Origin: Coptis chinensis
Taxonomy: Eukaryota; Streptophyta; Magnoliopsida; Ranunculales; Ranunculaceae
Reading direction: 5' to 3'
Assembly: GCA_015680905.1 (NCBI GenBank)
Contig: CM027385.1
Span: 16,436,501 to 16,500,500, forward strand
DNA length: 64,000 nucleotides
This document shows positions 1 through 10,714 of this stretch, one piece after another. A model generated the notes under the pieces. That model had not been told where the DNA came from, made no database searches, and worked only from the letters and a program-made list of their open reading frames with translations. Position 1 is the stretch's first letter. Each line of letters opens with the position of its first letter. A program made the translations under genes and the position numbers.

Positions 1-28
1 TGGATGTTTGGTATATGAATTTTTGATG

Positions 29-160
29 TTTGTTTGTGTTTGGAATATGAATTTGATGTTTTGAAAGTGGAATTTGTTTGTGTTTGGAATATGAATTTGA
101 TGTTTTGAAAGTGAAATTTGTTTGTGTTTGGGATATGAAAGTGTTGTAAAAACAAAATGA
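29..160. repeat. 44-bp tandem repeat, three copies
   Basis: The block TTTGTTTGTGTTTGG followed by AATATGAATTTGATGTTTTGAAAGTG starts near 29, 73 and 117, giving a 44-bp period. The third copy is truncated. No coding potential is visible; it lies at the window edge, so the array may extend further left. Confidence 0.8.
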
Positions 161-176
161 AATTCTAATTTTTTTT

Positions 177-410
177 TTGTCCAAACGACTTCGCCATGTT
201 GTCCCCTTGAGTTCCCAAACAACCCAGCCATGTAGTCCCATTGAAAGCCCAAACGACTTACTCAGACCGTTTCATGGAGAAACCAAAGAGCTCTGTCTCA
301 AACGACACCCCCACACAATTTGGTTCAAAGTTCAAACGACTTATTCAGATCGTTTGGGATCTCAAACGACCCATTCAGACCGCTTGGTTTGAAGCCTAAA
401 CGACTTGATC
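177..410. repeat. AAACGAC-motif array, left block
   Basis: The motif AAACGAC (or AAACAAC) recurs about every 20-50 bp, usually followed by CC or TT and then a CATG or CAGACCG stretch. The same kind of array occurs at 18,275-18,410 and 19,935-20,410. The part reading CAGACCGTTT, ATGGAGAAACC and GCTCTGTCTCAAACGAC matches 20,022-20,066 in direct orientation. Short reading frames here are by-products of the repeat and are not treated as genes. The block may be a subterminal region of the Mutator-like element, or a minisatellite split by later insertions. Confidence 0.75.
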
Positions 411-760
411 ATAAATCAAATCAAATTAAATTACACTTGTTCCAAATTACATCAAAATATCATATCGACAACATTGAACAACTTAGTCGATCATTTGATT
501 GCCACCCGAATCAACTTAGTCAATCACTCGATTTCCAAATAACATCAAAATCAAATAAAATCAAATAAAAGCCCAAACATTATTTCCAAATAACATCAAA
601 ATGAAATCAAATTACACTTGTTCCAAATTACATCAAAATAACATGTCAAACATTATTTACAAATAGCATAAAAATAAAATCAAATTACACTTGTTCCAAA
701 TTACATCAAAATATCATATCGGCAGCATTGAACAACTTATTCGATAACATGTACTGTTGG
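411..760. repeat. AT-rich region with a 75-bp direct repeat
   Basis: A segment of about 75 bp, beginning AAATTACACTTGTTCCAAATT and ending near TTGAACAACTTA, occurs at about 426-492 and again at 682-748. A third partial copy is at 610-645. No gene is seen. The stretch separates the AAACGAC array from the plastid-derived insert. Confidence 0.65.
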
Positions 761-1208
761 GTCTTCTAAACAGGAGGGAGTTCTTGTCTTGGTACTAATT
801 TAATTACATCGCTGGGATTACGGCCCCAAAAACCTGTTTGGTTTAAAATAAAAATAGGAACAAAACAAGTAAAAAAATATATATCATTTTGTCTTTTCAC
901 TTAGACAAGATTGTACAGCATACCAAAAGAGGGCCTTTTGACTCGTGAGCCCCATAAAAATTTTCAGTTCACTATGGATTAGGAAATTTTTAATCATTCT
1001 CCTTGTATTCAAAAAAGAAAATGGTTTGATCTTTTATGATTGGTCGTCTTGAACAATGTTGACGATCGTATTGAAAGAAGAACTTCGTTTCTTTGTGTTC
1101 TTTATAAATATAAATTTTTTTAATTCATAAAATAAAATATGGAGTTAATAAAATTTAATCTTTGTTGATACTTCTCAAGATAAATGTAAATATAAACATA
1201 TATTACAT

Positions 1209-1211
<3 letters not shown>

Positions 1212-1295
<84 letters not shown>
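1212..1295. repeat. (AT)n microsatellite
   Basis: About 84 bp of nearly pure alternating A and T, with one interruption near 1,245. It lies in the spacer upstream of rps16 exon 1 within the plastid-derived segment. A shorter AT run is at 3,094-3,112. Confidence 0.95.
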
Positions 1296-1301
<6 letters not shown>

Positions 1302-1392
1302 GTATGTATTATTATGTACCCGATTGAGCCAATGATTATTCATGATTCCATATTGAATCAATTCCATACCGGTTCCAAACTAGGGGAATGTT

Positions 1393-2556
1393 ATGGTAAA
1401 ATTTTGTTTAAAACGATGTGGTAGAAAGCAACATGCGACTTGAATGATATGATCGGTTGTGGATTCTTACATCCGCCATTTTTTTTTTCTAGGAATTATG
1501 AGGTGCTCTTGGCTCGACATAGTTTGTTCTGTTCTACTGCAACCCCCATTTGGGTTATGAGTTAAAATAAATAGTACAACGATGGAGCTCGAGCAGAAAG
1601 GATAAATTTATTTCTCAGAGGTAAGGATCTAGGGTTAATGTAAATCAATAAGTTGGAACAACTTCGTAAGCATATCTTCGATATAGAAATTGAAAAGATT
1701 CAATTCCAACAAGATCTCCTTTTTGGTTTGAAACTTTTGTTGGAATTGGGAAACCTATTTCGATCAAAAGTGTATTACACGGGAATCAATCGTTCATATG
1801 ATTCTTCGATAGTAAAGAAATCACAAAGGGTATGTTGCTGCCATTTTGAAATGATTAAGGATCACCGAAGTAATGTCTAAACCCAATAATTCAAAACAAA
1901 GATAAACGATCCCGGAACAAGAAAACGCCATTTTCAATTGTCTTAACAACATAATTTGAGCAGAAAAAGAATGGAATCAAAAAAATGGATTCTAATTCTA
2001 AATGAGACAAAAAATTGGTTAGAGACAATTCAATAAATGAAATGCCAAGGACTCAGAATTTTCCTTTGAATTCTTTGAGAATTATCCAACTTAAGTTATA
2101 AATAAAGTATGAATCTTATGAATCTAATTATTATTATTTTTTTCAGGAAGAGGAAGGAAGAAGAAAAAAAATAATAGTTTAATTGAATTGATCGTTTTAT
2201 GGATCTATTTGCCACTATATATACTATAACATAGACATAAATTAGAATCATTCTTTCTCGAGGCGCATTTAGGAGAAAGCCTCCTATACGTTTGAAGGGG
2301 GATTTTTCATCTATTTCTATCCCAATGAGCCATCTATCGAATCGTTGCAATTGATGTTCGATCCCGAAGAGAAGGAAGAGATCTTCGGAAGGTGGGTTTT
2401 TACGATCCGATAAAGAATCAAACTTATTTAAATGTTCTCGCTATTCTATATTTCCTTGAAAAAGGCACTCAACCTATCGGAACCGTTCATGATATTTCAA
2501 AGAAGGCAGAGGTATTTCATGAACTTCGCGTTAATCACACGAAATTAATGAAATAA
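1393..2556 (+). pseudogene. rps16: rps16 (plastid ribosomal protein S16), disrupted nuclear copy
   Basis: The gene encodes protein S16 of the plastid 30S ribosomal subunit. Exon 1 is 1,393-1,432 (MVKFCLKRCGRKQ). The group II intron runs 1,433-2,327, about 895 nt, and exon 2 is 2,328-2,556 with the typical [20 protein letters not shown] core. Three kinds of damage are visible. First, exon 1 reads FC where plastid copies have LR. Second, the intron starts ATGCG instead of the group II GTGCG. Third, exon 2 has four T where the GFY codons need five (2,398-2,401), which shifts the frame into a TAA at 2,411. Beyond the shift the usual C-terminal part continues in the other frame. A nuclear copy with its group II intron retained is not expected to be expressed. 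Confidence 0.88.
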
Positions 2557-3177
2557 AAAAGAAAAAAATGATATGCAATACGAGAGGCAATGTGAGAGGG
2601 GTAGAAAAAAATCGAGTAAATAGATGAACTAACAGAATCTATAAAATTATGGGATTGTCCTCAATCGGGTGGTTTTTTGTGAGACTTGACTAAAATAAAG
2701 GGGTAGAGCTTGCTTATTGTATCTTTAAGGATATTGAATAAACCCGAGATTTTCTTCTTCTTTATTTATTTTCTACATCTACACTTTTTTTATTATCTTT
2801 GTAGGTTGTCTATGAAGTGCCAATCCAACACAAGTCCTTATTTTTATTATTTTTTTGTGTTCTCAACGTTCATATTGACAATATTGTATTGAACAAATAT
2901 AATTGATCATGGATAAATGGATCCATTTATCCACGCCCTATAAGTTTTTTTACTTTACTTCATGTAAGTGACGCGTTCCTTGGATTCGATTGACACAACA
3001 CAAGAAGTTTGTTCTGAATAAAAAAAAACGTAAAATTTTTAATTAAACTAAAAGAACAAGGGCGACCCATAAATTTTTATGTTCATAATCGACTATATAT
3101 ATATATATATATCTTTTTTTATGGGCAATCAAATCTCTTTTTTGACGATCGAATCTACACACCATAATTCAAACTTT

Positions 3178-3214
3178 GGGTTGCTAACTCAACGGTAGAG
3201 TACTCGGCTTTTAA
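3178..3214 (+). tRNA. trnK-UUU: trnK-UUU 5' exon (plastid origin, 3' exon absent)
   Basis: The 37 bp beginning GGGTTGCTAACTCAACGGTA and ending CTCGGCTTTTAA are the plastid tRNA-Lys(UUU) 5' half: acceptor strand, D arm and anticodon arm up to the UUU anticodon. The group II intron begins directly after it with GTGCGAC. The 3' exon would lie about 2.5 kb downstream in a plastome, but the segment is cut at about 3,735, so no complete tRNA can form. Confidence 0.93.
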
Positions 3215-3735
3215 GTGCGACTAGAATCTTTTACACATTTGGATGAAGCAACGGATTCATCTATACCATTGGTAGAGTTTGTAAGACCATGACTGATCCT
3301 GAGAGAGAACGAATGGAAAAAACAGCATGTCGTATCAATGAATAACTCTAAGATAAGAGTACTTACTCCTTACGAGATTGGTACAAAATCTTATTTGGTT
3401 TCTTAGAGCGTTACAAAAAAATAAATTTATGGTTGGATCGAGTGAATAAATGGATAGAGCCGAAAGGCTCAAATTAAATTCTAGGGAAAAAAAAACAACG
3501 AGCTTACGTTTTAATTTGAATAATTACCCGAGCTAATTATCGTTAGAAATATATTAGTCCTCGGTGCGGAAAATGTTATGAAATAACCTTCTAAATTATA
3601 TAATAAGTGGATTCTCCACTTTTTTATGAATCCTAACTTTATTAACTATATCCCTGAGTGGAGACGAATGTGTAGAAGAAACAATATATTGAGAAACATC
3701 ATTTTTTCTAAAGTCAAAAGAGCGATCGGGTTGCA
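3215..3735 (+). other. trnK group II intron, 5' part only
   Basis: The sequence begins with the group II start GTGCGAC and follows the usual intron leader up to AAAGTCAAAAGAGCGATCGGG. In plastomes this precedes the matK start codon by roughly 100-200 bp. matK itself is missing, because the sequence switches to the Mutator-like element. Confidence 0.8.
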
Positions 3736-3760
3736 GTTGTCTTGTTGTGAATGTCAAATT

Positions 3761-4654
3761 CTAACTTTCAGCAGTATCATATCGAGCTCTAAGCCATTGG
3801 CGCATTATTAGAGGAACTGGACAATCTTCAACAAGTTCAAGATGGACAAAATGATTTCCACCAACATGTGCGCTACCCAACACTTTTTTCACTCTCTCAG
3901 GATTTTCTTGGGTTCTCAGCGGCATGATAAAGAAGCACTGATGACGTACTAAATGCAGGAGGACAACATTAAATCTTGAAGCAAATAGGTATTCGGCAAA
4001 GGGAATGCTCATTCACTTATTTAAGGGTGCGTAACCTTCTTCATGTGGGATTATTTTTTTCACATAAACAACCTCATTTTGACTGTACAAAGTACAATAA
4101 AGGGGGAGGTGGTCAATAAGCTCTTGGTACAACTCCTTTCTCATCTGTGGCCAATCTTTTTCACTTCTTCCTAATGCAATACAGAAAGCTCTATAACCGC
4201 AGTTGCCATCGCCAACAGGGTCATTGACTCTAACATTGTATTTGTGTATTTCTTCAGGAATATCCAACCCGTAATCCTTAGGACCCCTCATATTTCCAAA
4301 GTCTACCCCATATTTCACATTTCGTGGTGTGGTTGTTTTTGGAGAAGCCTTATTTCTTGGTGTGGTTATTTTTGGTGTTTTTAGATAAGCTTTCTTTCTT
4401 GGTGTGGTGTGGGTGTTTTGGGTTGGTGTTTTTGGAGAAGACTTCTTTCTTGGTGTAGTGTGGGTGTTTTGGGTGTTTGTTTTTGGAGAAGGCTTCTTTC
4501 TTGGTGTGGTGTGGGTGTTTTGGGTGGGCGTAGTATTTTGTTGTGACGAGACCCACTCCTTATGGTCACATTGAGAATGTTCAAAATGAGATGGATCTCG
4601 CTTTGAAGAGTTCTCATCTCCAGTTGGAAGCTTTCTCTTGCACCTTTCGGCCAA
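3761..4654 (-). pseudogene. OTU-type cysteine protease domain of a Mutator-like element
   Basis: This is the C-terminal part of a transposase-OTU polyprotein. OTU proteases cleave ubiquitin-like modifiers; the role in the transposon is unknown. Order in the coding direction: a basic linker with KRDPSHFEH, a proline/threonine-rich tandem-repeat stretch, then the OTU core with PVGDGNCGYRAF (Asp and nucleophile Cys) and a C-terminal NHFVHLEL (candidate catalytic His). A single in-frame TGA at 4,013-4,015 separates the Cys half from the His half, and the codon after it continues the domain (MSIPFAEYLF). A TGG to TGA change is the simplest explanation. The upstream join to the transposase needs a frameshift near 4,620-4,655. 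Non-functional as it stands. Confidence 0.82.
4340..4535 (-). repeat. 51-bp coding tandem repeat in the transposase-OTU linker
   Basis: TTCTTTCTTGG restarts at 4,392, 4,443 and 4,494, a 51-bp period that keeps the frame and encodes 17-residue units of the form PKTxTQNTHTTPRKKS. A shorter degenerate copy lies at 4,342-4,390. Because the period is a multiple of three, copy number can change without a frameshift. The result is a Lys/Thr/Pro-rich, probably unstructured linker. Confidence 0.88.
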
Positions 4655-4655
4655 C

Positions 4656-6234
4656 CTTTGGTTTTTGCTTCCTCACGAGGCGGTACTAGTCATGTACTTT
4701 CTAGTACGGCAATCTCCATAAGCTTCCTAATCATAACCCTCTGCTCTTCTTCAGAAGCCATTGCAAACCTTTTCATGAACAAGTCCATCGAAGGTCTAAC
4801 ATCGGGACCAACACCCACTGACACATTGGGAGAAGCAGACAATATTTTCCAAAAGGGGTCGATAGAAGTAAAAGGGATGGACCGCTCTTGCTCTTCAAAC
4901 TCATTTAATTCATGAGTACATGGAAGTCCATGGCTCATGCACAAATAGCACCAACACCTGATCTCTCCATCTTTAACACGTTTTACGCGGGTATCTATTT
5001 CTTCAAATAGCAAGTTCAAACATTTGCGTGCGACAAGGCCTCTGAGTTCAGGAATCAAAGGAATCTGGTGGTGGTGCTGAGTTACAATCATACTCTTCTC
5101 GAAAGTAGCTCTAATCTCGGACATCTAGATCTCTAGAATCGGGTGGACTAAGCTAAACATACTCAAAAAATCATGACAATTTGCATTTCCTAGTACACGC
5201 CTCACCTGAGCATGAAACCCATCAACTCTATTGGTTGTTGTACTCCCAAAGTGAATGTGTTGGTAAGTCCAACAACATACGAATCGATCCCTGTGAGGAA
5301 ACCAAGTCTCTCACAAATAACTAACAAAATTAGAGTACTCAACCCTAAAATATTTTTCCACAGCATCCCATCTACGCTGGAAAATAACCCTCTGTCTTCG
5401 ATTTGACTACAGTGTTCCACGAGAACTGGGCCTTCTCTACAAGTTTTGTGCTTGGAAAAATATCATAACATTTTGAAAGGATGCACGTAGCGATATGCCA
5501 TCTACATAGATGCTTGTGTGCGTTAGGGAAAACTTTATCAGAGACACTCATTAGGGCCAAGTCCCTGTTAGACACGATCATAAATGAGCTTTTTTCACCA
5601 AGCAAGCCACTAAATTGATGCAGGGCCCACTTATAGTTGACTGATAATTTAGACTGAAGCAGCACCTGACACACGGTGAAAGACTTCCACGTTGAACTCA
5701 CCCCAACAAACTATACGAAAGGTCACCGATACCTGTTAGTTTTGTAGGTAGCGTCTAACATGAAAACTGTTGGAAAAGTCCGAGACAACTTAATACCTTC
5801 TGGATGGGCCCATAACAACCTCGTTATCTCCTTGGTATTCTCATCCTCTCTCAACTCCTCAAAATAATGTGTTTTTGCTAACAACTCACACAATCTCTGC
5901 AATTGCGTGAAACCTTTCATATCCAATCTCCTCACCTTCTGCCTTGTAGTATAGACTTGGGATATACTAGATATATTTTCATGATATCTATTCTTGATGG
6001 AATCCAAAATTTGTTTAGGCTTTATCCCACACTTACTCATCTCTGACAAGTACTCAAACTCTGGAACGGTCAGACGAGTAGCAATTGCATGTCCTTCAAG
6101 GGTCTACGCCAATACATGGTTGTGAATACCATTTTTAACTTCTATTTTCAAACTATCGACAGTGCCGCATTGGAAAACACCTTTTAACTTAAATGGACAT
6201 CCCGATTTCTTGCTTCCTGAGTTTCTCTTATTAG
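4656..6234 (-). pseudogene. Mutator-like (MULE) transposase, main part, degenerate
   Basis: A MURA-related transposase, which would cut and rejoin element ends. Coding order from high to low coordinates: an N-terminal zinc-binding region (GCPFKLKG near 6,200 and GIHNH near 6,130), a helical region, the DDE core with FMLDATYKTNRYR (5,723-5,780), SNRDLALM and KHLCRWHI (5,500-5,600), HFGSTTTNRVDGFHAQ (about 5,210-5,265), and a SWIM zinc finger CWCYLCMSHGLPCTHEL (about 4,905-4,960). Two in-frame stops lie at about 5,700-5,722, and several frameshifts break the chain. The second acidic position reads SNR where the family has TDR, and the third reads VDG rather than VES. So the catalytic triad is also altered. 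The first part of the N terminus lies at 17,818 and beyond, on the far side of a gypsy insertion. Confidence 0.85.
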
Positions 6235-6239
6235 CCCTC

Positions 6240-6681
6240 TATATCTCTTGTTATTACAACCTAAGGGATTACTTGTATTAATTCCTTACTCTTCTCTCAT
6301 TTTTCTTCTCTCTGGTCTTTTTTTTCTTTTTCCTTTCCTTTCCTCTCTTTCTCCACTCTCTGTCTTTATATCCGCTCCCCTTTCTAACCGCTCTCTCTCA
6401 TTCGTCCATCAACTCTGATCCTCCGTGCCCTATCTCGCCACCTGTCCCTCAACATTCACCGCAGTTCTCGGCAGTTAAGGTTCTGCGGCTCCAATCCGGT
6501 GCACCCTGTAGTATCCTCCCTACTCTGCCTACAACCCACTTGCCACCTAAGACATTCACCGTAGTTCTCGGCAGTTATGGTTCCGCGGCTCAGATCCGTT
6601 GCACCCTGTCTTCTCTTCACTATTCTGCATACAGGCCATTCACCACCAATGATATCCCATGTCACGAATATGACCCCTACA
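6240..6681 (-). repeat. 3' LTR of the Tat-type gypsy element
   Basis: 442 bp, matching 17,370-17,812. On the plus strand it starts TATATCTC, where the other copy has TGTATCTC, and ends CCCCTACA, so one terminal TG has decayed to TA. By eye about 25 of 441 aligned positions differ (roughly 94% identity), with two small indels. Both copies contain two similar internal segments beginning ACATTCACCG. The purine-rich GAGAGAGGGC at 6,685-6,696 (minus strand) is the likely polypurine tract. Confidence 0.93.
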
Positions 6682-7265
6682 GATGCCCTCTCTCGGTCCT
6701 ATTGATAGTCCGCGGACAACCGAAGGGGCCGAGACCTAACAATCTCCAGGCGTGGTTTATCTCTCTATTATTTTAAGCTATTCCATCTGTTGCATGCCAC
6801 GTGTTCCATCATTACTGTCGCGTGGGAACGGTGCATGCGCCGTACAGAACCTGACCTTTCGATTCTCAAGGCCCCACGCGTCACATTTCCCCTGGTCCCT
6901 TTCTTGGCAATTACCCTTTCACTCCTGTCTCTTCAAATCCCGCCCAAACCTTACTTTCCTCAAAACCCATAAACCCCTCATTCCTTTTTATTTTCATTCT
7001 TCAATTTTTCATCTTCTCCAACCTCTTCAACTTCTTCATGATGTTCCTCTATCTCAAGGTTCCTTCTTGCACCGCTTGCGTCTCTTTTTTGGTTATTCCA
7101 CCGCCTTGGCTACTGTTGCATCTCAGGTTTGTTCTTCGTCTTTTCTCTCCCCCTCGTTTATTTGCTATACTCAATTTTCGGTACTATTTCCGCACTCTTT
7201 CCTTCTCTTATAGCTTGTATTCTTCCCCATTGCTTCACTTGATCCATCTTAGTGTCTATTGCGAT

Positions 7266-9490
7266 ATGTCGGGATCTGATTTGGTGGATACCTCCGCCAC
7301 TAGATCTGATGGATCCGGTGCCTCTCCATCTAGATCTAGCCGCTCCACGGCGAACAAGTCAAAGTCTCTGGCCTCTGGCTCTGCCAGCCCAGCCGTTGTA
7401 CCATCTACCTCAGGGAGGAAGGCTTCTCTTCCTCCCCCACCATCATATTACCGCCGCCCTAATTTAGAAGCAGTTAAAACCGCCTATGGCATCCCAGATG
7501 ACGTGTTACTAGAGCACGTGACTGGCATCACCCATTTTCCACACTTGGTAAAACCGCGGCCAGGATGTCTTGTCGCGATTGTTGGCCAGATAGCGGCCGG
7601 CTTGCGCTTCCCCTTACCTCTTCTTGATATTGAGGTATGCAACCATTTCAATATTCCGCCTTGTCAAGGCATAGGTAACTTCTGGTGAGTTATGTACGCC
7701 GCTAACTATTACAACGAAACCCACACTCCTAAAATCCAACTCCGCAACATAATCGCTCATTTTTATTTGAAAAAGAGCACCAAATTTGAAAGTGTAGGGT
7801 ACCAATCCTTTTGTACACATCCGAGGAAGAAGTCTTTTGTTCTCCGTATTACAACTTCTGACAAGGTGTGGCACCATTATCCATTGTATGTGTCTGGAAG
7901 TTTTATTTCTGTGGACCTCCCTTCAGAAGTTTCTCTAAGGCATCTCAATTTCCTTACAAGTTGAAAGTAAAACCCTTTGATCCCCAAATCTTCTACATAA
8001 CCTTGTTTTTAATGTGTCTTCTTTTTGTGGCCCAAGTTGGAAAACAGATTCTCGATATCAATTCTACGCCAGCATCTCATCTGACATTTTTCAAGGACTC
8101 CGAGATCTAGGGAGTAACCAGTGTGAGGTTCTCAGCATAGACCCCGACAAAGGCAACCCTCTTTTGCTTGACCCCTCTCTTAAGGACATAAGGAAGTACC
8201 AAGGTCCCCTCTACCGTTTGCTGCCACCCAAAGAGCGCAAACCCAAATCCTCTCCCTCTCCCAAAAGAAAACGTAAAGCTCATCGGTCATTCGGCTACAC
8301 CACCAAGATCTCCCACTCAAAAGCCACCGCCCAACAAGCCGCCGCTCAATCCCGCCCTACCCCTACAGATACCACCCCCTCTTCCTACTCTGCTTTAGTG
8401 GATTGGGAAGACGATTTTGCTCACCCCTCTTCTTCTGTTCCTGCTGCTGACATGGCATCTAGCAAACTCAAACTTTGGGACAGCAACTCAGAAGGTGACG
8501 AGCCCACTGAAGTTGCGGCCAAGAGCCCTCCAACCAAGAAAGCCTGGAATGCGCCTCCGCCTCCATTAGAATCACCAACTCACTCACCATGGCCCACAGC
8601 TCCCTCTCGCCACCCTGGAAAGGAACACCATTCATCAGGCCCTCCTTTTTCTGGTGCTGTGGAGATATGGCACCCGCAATTTAAGGCCCGAGACCGCAAT
8701 GTAAATATACACGATTCAACCCTTGACAACCCCGCAGTCGTGGCGTCTTTGTTTTTCAGCTTTCATCTTCCCAGAAACCAAGCATACGGCAACTCAGGCT
8801 CATTCACCTCTCACCGAGCATCCATCTATACCGGCTGGGAAAAGGTATTTTTAATTTCCTCTTTCCGTTCTTTCCTTTATAATCCTTTCTAACATGTATT
8901 TCCTTAGCTGAGTCTAGACATCAGCTACGTGGTGTGCGCGGCCTGACCAACACCCTGGACTCTCTGGAGGTTGCGAAACAGGAGATTAATGGCCCCAACA
9001 GGTGGAAAACTAAGCATGCCCAGTTGGAGAAGGACTATGATGATCTTCAAATCGTTGCTCTGAAGGCCCAAAAAGCTCTCCAGCAAGATGAGGACAAGCA
9101 CCATGATTATGTAGCTGAGTCACCTCCAAAATGGAGAGCCAAAGGGAGGCAGATAAACTCGCCACTCAGGCCACGGTGGACAAAGCTGTGAAGGATGCGA
9201 CAGACCGATTCAGAGTCTTAGCTGAGAAGAAGATTGCTCGCGAACTGAAGAATCAACTTGAAGAGCTTACTGCGGCTGGTCGTCTACTCCCCATTCTGCC
9301 TCTAGTCCAAGTCCCTGATACTCACATTGCCTCGCCATCTCTCGCTGTACCTGAGGCTGCTCCCCCAGTGCCTCCCGTAGGTACTTCCAGCGCGGTCACC
9401 TCCCCCATCGATGTGGATGGTGATTCTAACACCGCGGTGGAAGTGGCTAAGGTTTCTTCCAAGCAGGAGGGGGTTGAAGGGCAGCAGTAA
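7266..9490 (+). pseudogene. Antisense accessory ORF of the Tat element (putative gypsy-type transposon domain)
   Basis: It lies between integrase and 3' LTR but is read on the opposite strand. It starts MSGSDLVDTS with a Ser-rich leader. A globular region with YGIPDDVLLEHVTG, RPGCLVAIVGQIAAGLRFPL and LDIEVCNHFNIPPCQ follows, resembling the putative gypsy-type transposon family (Pfam PF04195, from memory). A TGA at 7,686-7,688 (NFW-stop-VMYAANYYNET) interrupts it. After about 7,930 the frame changes, perhaps through an intron. A basic/Pro-rich region follows (8,014-8,846), then a probable short intron 8,847-8,908 (GTATTT to TTAG). The end is a coiled-coil-like Lys/Glu-rich tail (8,909-9,490) with another frame change near 9,130. 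The product's function is unknown even in intact family members. Confidence 0.75.
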
Positions 9491-9770
9491 ATTGTTGGGA
9501 AATATATTTTTGTACTTTTGTGGTTTTGATGTTCACCTCCTGACATTATACTTTGAAGTTTGTATATTTGCATGTTATGCCTATTTTTCTGGGTATGCCC
9601 AGCAGGTACTCAATCAAATGTAGTCTATCTTTTATTTTCACTTTCTCTCATAGTATGAAACCATCTTCCATTATTCCTGCGCATAGTCACAACGCTTTTT
9701 AATTCCCATTACAAAAGTTGGACTTTGGTTTCGCTTATCTCCTCTCATTGCAATTTATTTTTAGTAGGAT

Positions 9771-10560
9771 GTGAAGCCTTGTGGGGGCAACTCAATTCGA
9801 CCCCAAGTTGATTTGGAGATACAGTCTGTGAAGGTTTCCTCCCCCTGCTGTCTTTTGTCGGCTGTGAAGCCTGGTGGGGCAGCTCAATTTGCCCTCAAGT
9901 TGATTTGGACATATAGTCCGCGAAGGGCTCATCCCCCCCGCTTTCTTTGGTCAGCTGTGAAGCTTTTTGGGTAGCTCACTTTGCCCCTATGTTGATTTGG
10001 ACCTTTAGTCCGCGAAGGCCTCCCCCCCTGCTGTCTTTGGTTGGCTGTGAAGCCTGGTGGGGGCAGCTCAATTTGCCCCCAGTTGATTTGGACATATAGT
10101 CCGCGAAGGGCTCTTCCCCCTCGCTGTCTTTGGTCGTCTGTGAAGCCCTAAGGCAGCTCAATTTGCCCCAAAATTGATTTGGACATATAGTCTGCGAAGG
10201 GCTCATCCCCCTCCCCGCTGTCTTTGGTCAGCTGTGATGCTTTTTGGGGCCAGCTCAATTTCCCCCCATGTTGATTTGGACCTTTAGTCCGCAAAGGGCT
10301 CTTCCCCCCCGCTGTCTTTGGTCAGCTGTGAAGCCTTTAGGGGGCAGCTCACGTTGCCCCCATGTTGATTTGGACGTTTCAGTCCGCGAAGGGCTCATCC
10401 CCCCCGTTGTCTTTGGTTGGCTGTGAAGCCTTTAGGGGGCAGATCACGTTGCCCCCATGTTGATTTGGACGTTTCAGTCTAAGGAGGGCTCATTCCCCCC
10501 GCTGTTTTTGTTCAGCTGTGAAACCTTAGGGGGCAGCTCACTTTGCCCCCATGTTGATAT
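9771..10560. repeat. 90-95-bp tandem array inside the Tat element
   Basis: The unit starts at GTGAAGCC or a close variant at 9,771, 9,864, 9,957, 10,047, 10,140, 10,234, 10,328, 10,423 and 10,518. Each unit contains GGGGGCAGCTCA, TTGATTTGGAC, AGTCCGCGAAGGGCTC and a C-rich run. About 8.6 copies lie between the antisense ORF and the 3' end of integrase. Tat/Ogre elements are known to grow such arrays in this untranslated region, and some have given rise to satellites. Confidence 0.93.
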
Positions 10561-10714
10561 TCTTCATTCAATACCCTTGCCATCATTGGAAGAAACACAC
10601 TCTTTATTTCAAGGATATAATAATCAAAAGACAAGATATCATTCCTCTCTCCCATAACTTTTATTCAAAAGCAAGTCTATTCTTACTAAACTACAATAGA
10701 AAGAAAACTAACTA

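Larger units (their letters stand above)
760..3735 (+). other. Plastid-derived insert (NUPT): rps16 to trnK-UUU intron
   Basis: The segment keeps plastome order: an upstream spacer, rps16 exon 1, its group II intron, exon 2, the rps16-trnK spacer, the trnK-UUU 5' exon and the first part of the trnK intron. It stops before matK would begin. At about 3,735 the sequence changes abruptly into the OTU end of the Mutator-like element. The left border is uncertain, somewhere between 760 and 900. Nuclear location is inferred because nuclear transposons lie directly on both sides and the genes carry disabling changes. An assembly artefact is the alternative. Confidence 0.85.

Noticed and set aside
1653..1880. 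75-codon frame in the plastid insert
   Set aside because: It falls inside the rps16 group II intron, which encodes no protein in plastids.
3215..3811. matK expected inside the trnK intron
   Set aside because: The plastid similarity ends at about 3,735, before the matK start. The following sequence reads as OTU protease on the other strand.
8014..8892. Pro/Ser-rich 292-codon frame as a host gene
   Set aside because: It lies between the LTRs of the Tat element and joins the antisense ORF by phase and a probable short intron.
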